Shown here: positions 48,201 through 60,800 of the stretch, piece after piece | Numbering within the stretch: position 1 is the stretch's first letter | How the letters are laid out: the number at the start of each line of letters is the position of its first letter | Origin: Hevea brasiliensis | Taxonomy: Eukaryota; Streptophyta; Magnoliopsida; Malpighiales; Euphorbiaceae | Assembly (NCBI RefSeq): GCF_030052815.1 | Contig: NC_079494.1 | Location: 40,534,467-40,598,466 of the forward strand | Reading direction: 5' to 3' | Length of the DNA stretch: 64,000 bases | Notes under the pieces: generated by a model | The model's database searches: none | What the model was told of the DNA's origin: nothing | What the model saw: the letters and a program-made list of their open reading frames with translations, nothing else | Program-made: the position numbers and the translations under genes

Positions 48201-49730
48201 AGACATTAGTTCTCATTATTATAGAAAGGAGAAGTATTTTGAGTACAATGGTATAAAAGGATAATTGATGTGAATTGTGATCATATAAATGATCAAATGA
48301 ATGTATGAATTATGATTGAAATTTATCATGAAATAATGAAGTCATAAAGCACAATATATTAATATTTTAAAGTATCAAATGCCCTAGTATACCTAACAAG
48401 ATTGGTTTGGATAGTTTGGCATGCCAATAGGGTATTGTTTTAGCAGTACTGCGAAAGGCTTTATGCCTGTATTCATGGCTTTATGCCCGTATTCATGGCT
48501 TTTATGCCCGTATGCATGGCTTTTATGCCCGATTATGTGATATCATGGCTTTTTAGCCATACTGACTGCATACATGGTTGACGTTCTGCGTCCCATGGTA
48601 TGACGGCCTGAGGCACCGCGGTGTCCAGTGCCAACGACCCGTTATCCAGTCCAGTCGTCTAGTATAGGTTACTTGGGCAGTCAATTAAAGTATTATTCAA
48701 TTCAGGCAGCTAAGTTAAGTTAAGTATAATGAAAATTCAGTACAATTAAATTAAGTATTGAATGAATAAGCAAAAGAGATTAGCAAAAGAAACATAACAA
48801 AAATATAAATTGCAGGACCGTACAGACTTGAAATACAATACAGATAGAATAAATTATATACCTGCTAGTGTTACTGAAAAGTTATAAACTAAGCACTTCC
48901 AAAGAGGAACAAACTAGTATATAAGATCGTTGATACTAGAAATACCATACCAAATTAAATTGATTCTTGAGTATCTGAATTATCATTTATTTCTTTCTTT
49001 ACTTGTATATATTATTTCTGGTTATATTATTGCACCACTAAGCAAAAATGCTTAGCGCGATGGAATTGCTTCCTCGCGCAGGTACTGAAGGTAAAACCAG
49101 TAGACTGTCGACTGAGATTTTTGGAGTCCAGATCTGCAGAAGTGTCAGAAGAGTTCAAGATTGTCACCTCCTCAGCAATGCATGTAGATAGGGCTCATTT
49201 TATACATGTTATGTATATTGTTCATTCCTAGCACATTGTAAATTATTTGTATATCTTGTACAAAATAAACTCATGTAATTAACCTATGAATTATGGAAGC
49301 TATTCAAAGTAAGTATTTTAGTATGTGAATTGAATTTGAGTTATAATGAGATTATACTTGTGAATATTGAGATATTGAAAATCTAATGAGATTTCTGAGA
49401 AATCTGGATACTGCATTGAGATACATTATGTTTGAAAATTTTTGAGACTATTAAGTTTGAGAAATTGAGTATATATTGAAATTGTCTTTGGCAGGTTCAA
49501 AAGAACTGTTAGTCCAAATTACAGTCGACACTTTGTCGGATTATCGTTAAAATTTTTGAAATTTCCAACTTAGTTAGATTTTGATAAAAGTAAAAATAGC
49601 CTAAATCTTCAATAAAGTTTTTGAATAAATAAATCAAGGACTGTAATGAAATCAGATAAAATAGAGTGCTCCGGCACACTGAGTGGCATAACTTGCTCGG
49701 CTACACTGTAGTCGGGTAAGGGGTGTCACA
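45242..49730 (+). mobile_element. Solo LTR, family C, inserted in gag of element 4
   Basis: This 4489-bp LTR (TGTAACATCC...GGTGTCACA) is flanked by a perfect duplication ATGAT (45237-45241 and 49731-49735). It is related along its length to 29960-34129, with an extra stretch at about 46870-47460 including further CATAACT-type repeats. Signals: donor-like AAG|GTTAGTG (junction 46117/46118), CCAATTGG hairpin 46574-46596, palindromes 48416-48427 and 48443-48452, minisatellite from 48457, hairpin near 49039-49056, and acceptor-like TTTGGCAG ending at 49494. Confidence 0.95.
48457..48535 (+). repeat. 20-bp minisatellite in second family C LTR
   Basis: Units of the GGCTTTATGCC...CAT type, with different unit lengths from the array at 32807. 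This indicates local expansion or contraction. Confidence 0.88.
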
Positions 49731-49735
49731 ATGAT

Positions 49736-49894
49736 CCTCCAACAGCCAAGAACTGGCTAGATAGAACAAAAGGAGTATTGAGACAACTCCACTACACCCC
49801 AGAATAAAACCTGGATGGTGCTGTGTCCCTGCTTCAGGATGATGCCTACTAGTGGTGGGACACAGTATCCAGGGAGGTGCAGCTAGATCATATA
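49736..49894 (+). pseudogene. gag of element 4, middle part
   Basis: This short piece lies between the two solo LTRs. It reads PPTAKNWLDRTKG ... LHYTPE, stop, then AVSLLQDDAY, stop, WWDTVSREVQ, which is the retrotransposon-gag core. It has two in-frame stops. It joins 45241 on the left and 53523 on the right when the LTRs and one duplication copy of each are set aside. Confidence 0.85.
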
Positions 49895-52800
49895 TGTAAC
49901 ACCCTCACCGTAAGTAGTTCGTACATTTTACTGTTCCGACGACTAACATCTGTTCGGACAGCCAGAATGTCTGGAACTATACTTAAACTAGGGTGAGGAG
50001 ACATAAATTGATGAAATAAAGACCAAGAAAAATTAAAGGAAAATAAAAGAAATGAAATGTAATTAGGTTAAAGGAGCTGAAACCACGGCGATGGGTGACT
50101 GTACCGAGAAGTCACTGCATAGACAGTTGATGACCCTAGACCAGCGAAGAACCCTAGGAAATAATTTTTGGGACTTAATTAAAAGTTTACTGAGGTATAA
50201 ATGACATTGAAAATGTCAAAGAAAGTTTAGTTAATTGGTATAGGTGAAAATAAAAATGAAATAGACAGTATAAAATTAATGGAACTGTTGGGTCAGGAAC
50301 TTAGTCGGTATTACTAAAAAAGTTTGACTATAACTCGAAGAGGGGCATTTTGGTCATTTGGCACCTAGAGTTAACTTGACCTAAATGTCCATTAAAATAA
50401 GTGATATTTAAATTTTGAAAATCCCATGAAAACATGAAACTATATGCAATGTGATTAAAGGAAACATAAGGGGGAATTATTAGAATTTTTAAAACTTTAA
50501 GGAGTGAAATTAATAAATTAAACCTTAGAGGAGTATAAATAGGCATAAGATGACAAAATTAACCCACTCAACTTCATCTTCTTCCTAAGCTCTCTCTCAT
50601 GGCCGAATTCTTCTTCCATTCTTCCTCCATGAATGTCCATCTTTCAAGCTTACAATTCCTTCCATTTTCAACAAAAAACCATAAGTCCAATTCACTAAAA
50701 TTAGTCACCACACCTTGGGAAGTTTATAGGCAGCCAAGAAAAGAAGAAATTTTGAAGTTTTGACAAGGTTGAGAAGTTGCCATTAAAGGTTAGTGCAAGT
50801 TTTCTTCTCCTTTCTTTGTTAAGTCTTGAATTAAGGTTGAAATAAGTGAGTATAACATGAAATTGAAAGCCAATGGTAAGAAATTTTAGAATCCTCATTT
50901 CAGCAATTTTGAAAATATGGAAGATTGATGCTGTTGTGCATGTAAATGGTGATTTTTGATGTTGATGAGTAAGTAGATGTAAGTTATATATTGAGTGATG
51001 AAGTTGCATGTACTAGAATGTGATTACATGTGTATATTGTGGTTGACAAATTGGAGTTAGGGTTTTAGTTTAACTATTGGAGACTTTATGTTATTGCTAG
51101 AATTTGATTGTGTTGAGATGAATTGATGATGTTATAAGTGCCATAAATGTCAATTTGTCATTTGGGAGTTGGAGGAAATGAAAATTGGAAGTGTATATTT
51201 TCCATGCAGGTTGAGACTTTGAAAATTCAGTGTATATTTTGAGTCATAACTGAAATTGTGTTGCTGCAATTAGTATGAGGCCAATTGGAGATAAAACTAG
51301 ACCTAAAATGCTTCATTTCTCATGAAGAACCCAAATTCCATCCCAATCTGGATGACTAAATAATGAACCCAGAAAAATGACCAAATGAACAGTACACATT
51401 CATTTGGCCATAACTCCCTCTAGATAGGTCCAAATGACCTGAATTTTATACCATTGGAAAGCTTAGATATAGGACTACAACTTTTATGAAGACCACAGAA
51501 CCCAAAATTGCCTTAAACCAAACCAAATTATTGGCCCAATTTAGGTCACAAAACTGTCCAGAACCATATTGCCCAGAAATTGCTATACATAGGCTTACCT
51601 GGCCAATTTTGGCAAAGAGGCCATAACTTGGTCTACAAAAATCCAAATACAATGAAATTACTGGTAAAATTTCTATAAGACATCAATATACAACATTGGT
51701 ATTTTGACCAAAACCCAAAAATTAAAGGAACTAGGTCAATTGGCTAGGTCAACTTAGTATGCAAATTCTGGAAATTGCCTAAGTGACCATTTGACCCCAG
51801 AATAGTCTTTTCGTCATATCTCCCACTAGGAAACTCCAATTAGGATGAGCCATATTGTTCTGGAAACTTGAGGAATAGGGCTTCAACTTTGTTTTAGACA
51901 CTTTCCTCAAATTATGAATATAAGAATCCTAAAAGTTGAGTTAAAACCACTGACCTGAACTGGGATCCTGTTGGCACAGGGTACTTGAGTCTAGGCCAGT
52001 GATTTGGCTATAAGTAATTCTACAAGACTTAAAAATTTGCAATTGAAAATTTTGAGTGACCATATGATATAGGGAAAAAAATTATATGAAGAACACAAAG
52101 CCTAAAAGTGACTGCAACATGTTCAATTAAATTGGTAAAATGTAACTCCAAAATCTGCCTAGTTAAGGATCCAGAATTAGAAAATGAACTAGTTATGGTT
52201 ATTTGACCATAACTTGAGTTCCAAAAATTCAAATGATATGATTCAAAAAGGGAAAATAAGAAAAGAAATAGAGGAACAACTTCCATGAAGGAAGTATGGC
52301 CAAACAGTGGCCACAAGTTGACCGAATTGATAGATAAATTTAAGACATTAAAACTAAACCTAAAGAAAGGTCACAAGACAAACTATTTTATGGTAGGGTT
52401 TTAAACCTAATATGTTGCTAAAGACTGAATTACATGAAACAAATATGTAGGACCCACTTTCCCACTACAACTTAACATGAAATTTCTAATAATTAATTAT
52501 TAATGATTAATTGCCCAAAGTAAACCTAGGCTTATGTATATAGTTTGGATCAATTGGTATACCAATTAGGGACTGCAGATAGCAGTACTGCCTACATGAA
52601 TAATCATTGATCGATAAAATATGTTTGATATGATTGTTCTATAGGTTATATGTTTGCCTGTTGGCCATTGAGCCTAATTTTATTTCTTACTTTAAAAGCT
52701 TGCCCGTTGGCCTTATGCCTGACATGACAGTTGTATACAGGCTAGACATATGATTGTCTAACTAATATACTCTCGTGTATCCAGTCTTTATAGTCTGTTA

Positions 52801-53517
52801 TAGGTTACTTGGGCACTGATATGATTTTAAAGAGACTAAAAATGAAATAAATGTACAAATAAGGTCCTGATAAATAAATTGATCCCAAAGTCAAATAAAT
52901 CTGTAAAGACTTAGAATTTATGAAATTAGCCTAAAATTATTATTTTTAATTACTCAGTTATTTTTCTTTAAAGTTATGCACCACTAATCAATTCCCTTAG
53001 CGCGTTAGTTTTTCCATCGCATAGGTACTGGAGACTAGACACAGACACAGCAACAGCCGTAGCAGTAGTGCCTTAACAGAAATTTGATTAGATCTGATAG
53101 TGTCTGCTGGTCACCTCAACAGTATTTATTTTAATAGGGCTCAAGTTATTAGATTTTGCATTTTGTTTATTGTACATAAGTAGATATATTGTAATTCATT
53201 TTGAACTTTATAAATAAATTATAATTATATTTTGGATTGTAAATAAAGTTGTAAGCTTTTGTATATAAATTTCCATATGAATGAGTTGTAATATTTTCTT
53301 GAAATTACATGAAAATTTGTGAATGATATGATGTATATGGAAATATGAGACTCTGTTTGGGTCTCCGAAGAAATAAATTGTGATAAAAAAAAATTACCAC
53401 ATGTTTTCTATGAAATTTAAAATTAATAATGAACAGGACAGGATAAGATATAGTGCTCTGACACCGAATGTGGCACACTTTACTTGACTACACTGTAGAC
53501 GAGTAAGGGGCATCACA
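49895..53517 (+). mobile_element. Solo LTR, family D, inserted in gag of element 4
   Basis: This 3623-bp LTR (TGTAACACCC...GGCATCACA) has flanks ATATA (49890-49894) and AGATA (53518-53522) that match at four of five positions; a point change after insertion is the simplest reading. It carries the clearest promoter-like layout of all LTRs here: TATAAATA at 50534, then donor-like AAAG|GTTAGTG with the junction at 50788/50789. Palindromes lie at 52552-52567 and 52582-52591. The acceptor-like motif seen in other families is not obvious near its 3' end. Confidence 0.92.
50534..50541 (+). promoter_or_regulatory. TATA box candidate in solo LTR D
   Basis: TATAAATA followed by AGG lies about 250 bases before the donor-like site. 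A start of transcription about 30 bases downstream would fit. Confidence 0.6.
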
Positions 53518-53522
53518 AGATA

Positions 53523-54200
53523 ACATGGGAATTCTTCCTCACAGAGTTCATGAAGAAGTATATTAGTATTGTGTACTTGGAGGAGAGGAGAAGGGAATTC
53601 ATCAGTCTGAGGCAGAGGCAGCTGTCAGTGGCAGAGTATGAATGAAAATTTATCAGACTGAGTCTGTATGGAAGGGAGATAGTCCCTACAGAGGTTGAGA
53701 GGTGCAAAAGGTTTGAAGAAGGGTTGAATGATAACATTAAGATTATGATAATAGCTTTGGGGATTTCAGATTTTGCAAAATTGGTTGAAGCTGCACTGAA
53801 AGTAGAAAGAGTCAAAATTAATGAGCAAAGTAGAAGGGAGAGACAGCAAAAGAGAGATCCGGGTCAGACCAGTGCATCCTCTGCTCCTGGTAAGAAGTTT
53901 AGAGGTCCTCCTACTCAGAGTACTAATCAGCCACAAGGTCAAGGCCAGTCCCAAAGGCCTAGATCTCAGTTCACACCGAGGAGAGGCTAGTCCACACCAT
54001 CAGTGGGCAGCTCTTTAGGGACGGTGTTCAGGGGACCATCCCTAGCTGTCTCTTCGGCCTGTCCACACTGCCAAAGGTGGCACAAAGGGGAATATTAGCG
54101 AGTGATCGGGGGTTGCTTTCGATGTGGGTCTACAGAGCATCAGATCAAAGATTGTCCAAAGAGGACTGCTACAGCTGCTCCAACATCAGTAGATAAGCCT
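53523..54200 (+). pseudogene. gag of element 4, C-terminal part
   Basis: It resumes with TWEFFLTEFMKKYI and VAEYE, typical of the C-terminal half of the gag domain. An in-frame TGA is at about 53642 and TAG at about 53988. A CCHC knuckle (CFRCGSTEHQIKDC) is at 54114-54155, preceded by a basic Gln/Arg/Pro-rich linker. A frameshift near 54200-54240 moves the downstream protease into another frame. Confidence 0.88.
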
Positions 54201-54239
54201 GCCCTGCAGCTCAAAGGGGTAGAAGGCTGGGTAAATCTG

Positions 54240-54990
54240 AGGTAGCTGGTATATCAAAGAGGCCAACAACAAGGTCAACTAGGAGGCTAGAGGCTAGGGC
54301 ATCAGCAAGGGCATATGCCATGAGAGCTCAGGAGGAGCAGGACGCTCCAAATGTCATTAGGGGTATGTTCTCTCTCTATGACATACCTGTGCATGCATTG
54401 GTGGATCCAGGATCCACATATTCATACATCTGCATCAAGTTACCCGTGGAAAGAAGAATTCAAGTAGAGAAAATTGACCAAGACATTTTAGTCACTAACC
54501 CACTAGGCCACAGTGTGGTGGTAAATAAAGTGTGCAAAGGTTGCCTATTGAGGATTCAGGAGTATGAGTTCTCCGCAGACCTGATTGAATTGCCTTTCCA
54601 CGAATTTGATGTGATCTTGGGAATGGACTGGTTGTCAATCATCAGGCAATAGTGGATTGTAGATTGAAGAGGTTTACATTGAAAACTTCTAAGAATGATG
54701 AAATAACAGTTGTGGGGGAAAGGATAGATTTCTGTCTAATGTCTTCCCAGTTACTGCTACAAGAAGACTGATCAGGAAGGGTTGTGAAGCCTACCTAGCC
54801 CATATGGTTGATACCAAAAAGGCTAGATATAGTCTCCATGACATTCCCACTGTAAGTGACTTCCCTAATGTCTTCCCTAAAGAATTGCCTGCCTTACCAC
54901 CAGAAAGGGAAGTAGAATTTGCTATTGAAGTACTACTAGGTACAGCACCAATCTCCATTGCTCCTTATAGGATGCACCCACTGAATTGAA
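54240..54990 (+). pseudogene. Protease region of element 4
   Basis: ALVDPGSTYSYI carries the active-site aspartate, and FDVILGMDWLS the second motif. A one-base loss near 54640 shifts the frame after MDWLS, ending the open frame at about 54650. Similarity resumes downstream up to the linker TVSDFPNVFPKELPALP (from 54804). Another frameshift near 54975 precedes reverse transcriptase. Confidence 0.88.
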
Positions 54991-56280
54991 TGAGCTGAAA
55001 ATCCAATTGCAGGAGTTACTAGATAAGGGGTTCATACGCCCCAGTGTGTCACCATGGGGAGCTCCGGTGCTATTTGTGAAGATAAAGGATGGGACTTTGA
55101 GATTATGTATTTACTACCGATAGCTAAATAAAGTAACTGTGAAGAACAAATACCCATTACCCAGAATTGATGATCTATTTGATCAATTAAAGGGAGCAGG
55201 TGTATTTTCAAAAATTAATCTCAGATCAGGGTATCATTAGCTAAGGGTAAAGGATGTAGATGTGCCTAAGACTGCATTCAGAACTCGGTATAGGCACTAT
55301 GAATTTCTGGTGATGCCATTCAGTTTGACAAATGCACCAGCAGCTTTCATGGACCTTATGAACCGCATCTTCCATCCATACTTAGATCGGTTTGTAGTGG
55401 TCTTCATTGATGATATTCTGGTATATTCTAAGAATAGAGAAGAACATGATGAACATTTGAGGATTGTTTTGCAAACTCTAAGGGAGAAGAAGCTGTATGC
55501 TAAGTTGTCCAAGTGTGACTTCTGGTTGAGTGAGATTTCCTTTCTTGGACATGTAGTATCAGCTAATGGGATTAGAGTAAATCCCAAGAAAATTAAAGCA
55601 GTGATGGAATGGAAGCCTCACAAAAATATAACTAAGGTCAAAAGCTTTTTGGGGCTAGCTGGTTACCACAGAAGGTTTGTGAAAGGGTTTTCTCTGATAG
55701 CTGCTCCACTGAGCAAGTTACTACATAAAAATGTCAGATTTGATTGGAATGACAAGTGTCAAGCCAGTTTTGAGAGATTAAAGGCTATGTTGGTAGAGGC
55801 ACCAGTGTTGACACAGCCAGTATCTGGGAAGAGTTTTGTGGTCTACAGTGATGCTTCCCATAATGGGGTAGGGTGTGTTTTGACGTAGAAGGGGAAAGTG
55901 GTTGCCTATGCTTCCAGACAGTTAAGATCACATGAATAGAATTACCCTGCTCATGATCTGGAGCTAGCAACGATCATATTTGCATTGAAGATATGGAGGC
56001 ATTACTTGTATGGGGAAAAGTGCTACATCTACACAGACCACAAAGTCTGAAATATTTGCCAACCCAGAAGGAGCTTAATCTTAGACAGAGGCAGTGGATT
56101 GAGTTCCTGAAGGATTATGACTGTGTGATAGACTACCATCCTGGGAAGGTGAATATAGTTGCTGATGCCTTGAGCAAAAAGTCCATTGTAGCATTGAGAT
56201 CCTTGAATGCCAGTTTGTCCTTAGCTCATGATGGAGCTATTTTGGCTGAGTTGCAAGTAAGGCTAAACTTGCTACAGTAA
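54991..56280 (+). pseudogene. Reverse transcriptase and RNase H of element 4
   Basis: It contains [29 protein letters not shown] (the catalytic aspartate of this motif is Asn here), [21 protein letters not shown] and FLGHVVS. RNase H has [10 protein letters not shown], an in-frame TAG at 55886, and a one-base deletion near 56044 (the segment corresponding to DHKSLKYL). It then continues with VADALSKKS to the TAA at 56278. The longest open piece is 55262-55888. Both catalytic substitutions and frame breaks make it inactive. Confidence 0.9.
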
Positions 56281-56313
56281 ATACAAAATGGGCAAAAAGT
56301 AGATGACAAGCTA

Positions 56314-56964
56314 ATGGCTATTATGGGTAAAATCCCAGAGGGAAAAGAAATTGATTATGAAGTGAAAGCAGATAGATGTTTGTACTATAAAGGAAGAGTG
56401 CGTGTACCAGATAATAAGGAATTAAAAACTAGTATTCTGAAAGAGGCACACAACAATGTTTATGCTATGCACCCAGGGAGTACAAAAATGTATCATGATT
56501 TGAAGCCTCACTATCGGTGGCTTGTAAGAAGAAGGACATAGCTGACTATGTAACTAGATGTTTGACATGTCAGCAAGTCAAAGCAGAATATCGAGTTCCA
56601 TCAGGTTTGTTACAGCCTATAAAACATACCTGAATAGAAATGGGACCGGGTCACTATGGATTTTATCAGTGGTCTACCTCTCACCCAGAAGAAACATGAT
56701 GTAATATGGGTGATAGTGGATAGGTTGACCAAATCCGCACATTTTCTGCTAGTTAGGATTGACTACTCACTAGAGAAGCTAGCATAATTGCATATCAGTG
56801 AGATAGTTAGACTGCATGAAATCCCACTTTTCATCATATCTAATAGAGACCCGAGGTTTACATCTAGATTTTGGAAGAAGTTGCAAGAAGCCTTGGGCAC
56901 ACAACTCCATTTTAGCATGGGCTTTCATCCTCAAACTGATGGACAATCAGAGCGAGTAATCTAG
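56314..56964 (+). pseudogene. Integrase of element 4, zinc and catalytic part
   Basis: The zinc domain is visible: EAHNNVYAMHPGSTKMY, then a frameshift near 56525 and CLTCQQVK. The catalytic core has TMDFISGL (first Asp) and a second site that reads ISNRDPRF, where the catalytic Asp is Asn (AAT at 56842-56844, a G-to-A change). SERVI carries the Glu. A TAG at 56962-56964 occupies the position of the Gln after SERVI in element 1. A one-base insertion near 56626 and several stops also break it. The segment ends at an intron-like boundary. Confidence 0.88.
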
Positions 56965-57038
56965 GTAAACTTTGAAACCTATCGAATTAATACAAATAAT
57001 GAATTGAAATGATAATAACAATATGAAATATATGTTAG
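56965..57038 (+). other. Candidate 74-nt intron inside the integrase of element 4
   Basis: It starts GTAAAC and ends TGTTAG, is strongly AT-rich, and sits exactly between codons for SERVI-Q(stop) and VLEDML. Its length is not a multiple of three, and removing it puts the two integrase parts in one frame. Element 1 has no such interruption here. AG|GT flanks both ends, which also makes a TAGGT direct repeat, so a small insertion is the alternative. Confidence 0.6.
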
Positions 57039-57780
57039 GTCCTTGAGGATATGCTGAGGAGTTATGTTATTGAGTTTGAGGGAAGTTGGGATAAATACCT
57101 CCCACTGGCAGAATTCGCATACAATAATAGCTACCAGAGTAGCATACAAATGGCTCCCTATGAAGCATTGTATGGGAGGAAATGCAGGACACTCGTGTGT
57201 TGGACTGAATTAGGTGAAGATAAACTTGTAGGACCAGATCTGGTGAAACAGATTGAGGAGAAAGTTAAATTGATAAAAGCAAGTTTGAAAGTTGCCTTAA
57301 ACAGATAGAAATCTTATGCCGACTTAAAGAGAAAAGATATAGAATATGCAGTTGGTGACAAAGTGTTCCTCAAAGTCTCACTATGGAAAAAGGTGTTGAG
57401 ATTTGGAAGAAAGGGTAAGTTAAGCCCTAGGTTCATTGGCCCATATGAAGTAATTGAGCGTGTGGAACCAGTGGCCTATAAGCTAGCTTTACCGCCAGAG
57501 CTAGATAAGATCCACAATGTATTTCACATATTTATACTGAGAAGGTACAGATCCGACCCTTCACATGTCATTTCCATAGAAGAAATTGAAATTCAACCGG
57601 ACTTGACATATGAAGAAGAACCAATCAGGATCCTGGCTTAGGAAGTGAAAGAACTGAGAAATAAGCAAATCCCACTAGTGAAATTGCTTTGGAGGCACCA
57701 CAACACCAAGGAGGAAACCTGGGAAAGTGAAGAGATGATGAAGCAACAATTCCCTCAACTGTTTGCATTAGGTAAATTTT
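57039..57780 (+). pseudogene. Integrase C-terminal part and chromodomain of element 4
   Basis: It reads VLEDMLRSYVIEFEGSWD, NNSYQSSI, YEALYGRKCRT, then a TAG at about 57306, the GPY region (RFIGPYEVIERV), VFHIFILRRYRSDPSH and a chromodomain (EEEPIRIL, TAG, ELRNKQIP, VKLLWRHH, ETWESEE, FPQLF). The stop just before ELRNKQI splits the chromodomain. The natural end is the TGA at about 57779, followed by a short leader to the polypurine tract. Confidence 0.9.
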
Positions 57781-57797
57781 GAAGAAAAAATTTTTAT

Positions 57798-57810
57798 TAG
57801 AGGGGAAGAG
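57798..57810 (+). promoter_or_regulatory. Polypurine tract of element 4 (degraded)
   Basis: TAGAGGGGAAGAG lies just before the LTR start at 57812. It has a shorter G run than in elements 1 and 2. Confidence 0.8.
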
Positions 57811-57811
57811 C

Positions 57812-60800
57812 TGTAACACTCTCACTTTAGATAGTCTCTACGTTCTACTGTTTCGATGACAGATGTCTTTCTAGACAGCCAGAATGTCTAGAGCTATATT
57901 TAAACTAGAGTGAAGAGTCATAAACAATTCAAATAATGATAAGAAAAATTAAGGAAATAATGGTTAAATGAGCCATAGCTACAGCGATAGGTAACCCTAA
58001 CGGGAAACGACTGTGAAGACAATTGTTGGCCCTATACCAGTGAGGAAACCCTATGAAATAATTTTTGAGACTCCATGAAAGGATTATTGAGATTTTGATG
58101 GCAATAGAATGCCAAGAAACTGCTAAGAAAATTTTCTAAATCGGTATAGATAATTTTAGCTTATTAAGAAAAACGAAGGACATTTTGATCATTTCACCTT
58201 CAGAGATGATTTTTTATCAACTTGTTCATTCAAGTAAGTAAGGTATATGATATAAAATATGAATAAATATTGCTAGAAGTTTAATTAAAAATGAGAAATG
58301 AAAATAAGAAAACAAAGTAAAAGAAAATGAAATTTAATAACTATTATGACATCATAATGATGTCATTTAAAATTTCAAACCAATCATATTTAGACAGACA
58401 CTTATTAAAAAATAAAAAGAGATGAAAATTAAACAAAATTCAGTTGCCTTCTTTATCCTCACAAGCTGGCCAACCAGCTTCTCCCCATTTCCTCCATTTT
58501 TCTTTTTGTTCAAGCTTGAATCTCCTTATTCCTTGCTTAAAACCTCCAAGCCCCAACACTAAAAATAATCCTTGGATCCTCCTAGAGTGTTTGGCTACCA
58601 AGAAATTTGAAGAAAGTGAAGATATGGACTTCTTAAGATTGAGCTACAAGAGGTTAGTGCCCATTTCTCTCCCTTTCTCTTTAGATTTCATGTTAGGAGT
58701 AAGAATTAAGTTAGAATTTGTAAAAATTTAATAAAAATCTTGCATGTTTGAACTTTCCTTAAATTTTGGCAGCCATGACTTAGGAGTGATTTGATGATTT
58801 TTTAAGTGAATTAAAATGGTGTAGAGATACCTTTGTATGTGCACAAGCGAATTAGAACCTTAAATTGTGTGTGTAGTGCAAGAAAAAAAAAATTGAGAAA
58901 AAGGGTTTGAGCAAAATTACAGTTTTGCTCAATTGATGGTGAATGGGTGGTCTAATGGTCAATTAGTGACCATTTGAGATGAATTGACACTAAATTGAGA
59001 TCACTTGTGGCATTAGATTGAGAAGGGGTATGCTGCCCCTTAGTGCCAGAAATTCTAGACCTTGAGTCCAGTGTGTTTGGGCAGCAATAATTTAATTTGT
59101 GTAACTTTAATTGGTGTAAGGATAATTGGAGGTGAAACTGTACATATAATGACACATTTTTTTATGAAGAAACCTTACCCAGAAAATCAACATAGGATGA
59201 CCTAAATTCTGTTTCAATCCGAGTAACCAATATGCTGGTCTTGGAAAATGACCAATGAACAATATTTATTTAAATGGTCATAACTTGGTGTAGAAAAGTC
59301 CAAATGACCTGATTTTTAAGGCAATAGAAAGCTTAGACAATTTAGGACAACTTTTATGAAGAATAGAAACTTAAATTCTGACCATAACTAATTCAAATTG
59401 CTAGCTAAAATTATGACATTAAAACTGCCAGAACCCATTTTTACCCAGAAAATCTGGGAATGAATCAATCCGGCCAGTTTGGTAAAAATACCATAACTTG
59501 AGCTACAAAACTCCAAATGGAGTGATTCAAAAAGAAAATTAAAGAAGACACATTAAGGAACAACTTTCATGAAGAAAGTTTAGCCAAATGTCTACTGTAA
59601 CTTGGTCCAATAGAACAGTAAACCCTGGTCATGAAATCTGAAAATTTGAAATAACTAGATATGAACTTTGAATTGAGATTGGCAACCAATACCAACATAT
59701 GTAAAACTCAAAATGTGAGATCTTAGTGTAATTAGAATTAACATATCTATTATATATGAAAAAGTCAACATTAATGCATGAATAGTAAGGTGAATAGTAA
59801 CTACCAAACCTTAAATGCAAGAAATTAAACAATTAACTTTGTCATATGCCCTAGTATGCCTAGAATGATTGGTTTGGATAGGTTGGCATGCCAATAGGGT
59901 TTTGATTTGCAGTACTGCCTATGACTTTATGTCATTCCATGATTTATGGTCTTAATGGGCAATTGTGAAAATATGGCTTTTGGCCATTCTGATACATTTA
60001 ATACTCTCGGCATTATGCCCATTTATTACTATGGCTTGTTAGTCATTCTGTTGCACACCGGGAGACACTTTGTGACCGATGGTGTGACGGCCTGAGACGC
60101 TTGGTACCTAGTGCCAGTTTACCTATTTATCCAGTCCAGTAAACTGATATAGGTTACTTGGGGAACTAAAATAAGTCTAAATAAATTTTTACCAAATAAT
60201 GAACATAAAAGTACTAAATACATAAAATGTTAATAATTACCAAAAATTTTAGTTTGCTTGAAATAGCAATATGATATTTGCATATTTATTTATTTAGTTT
60301 ATTTTTATATTATTTTGGCACCACTAAGCTGTATTGCTTAGCGCGTCGCTTTTGCAATGCAAATGTATTGGTGAGACCGATAGAAAGCCCAGCAAACCTC
60401 AGACTGGGTGAGCGTCCGAATCTGCATAGTGTATAGTGTCACCACTTTTGCAGTGTTCTTGGTAGGACTGCTAGGGTTCATGAGATAGTTGTATTTTGTA
60501 TTTTGTGTTTTGAAATTCTATACTTAGACTTTCATTTTGCCATCTAAATTGTAAACTCCTGTAGTTAATTATAAATTATGTAATTAATGAGATTTCAATA
60601 TTTTATTTATAAAATTGAGTATGAATTTTATTTATATATAAAATTATGAGATTGAAACAAAATATTATGATATGCTGAGATTGTGATTGATTGTCTTTGG
60701 AGTTGTGGATAATGAATATATTGGAAGTATTTTTAACAGGTTTCAAAGAACTTTTTTCTCAAATTTTAGCTGGCACTCTGTCAGATTTTCTGTAAAATTT

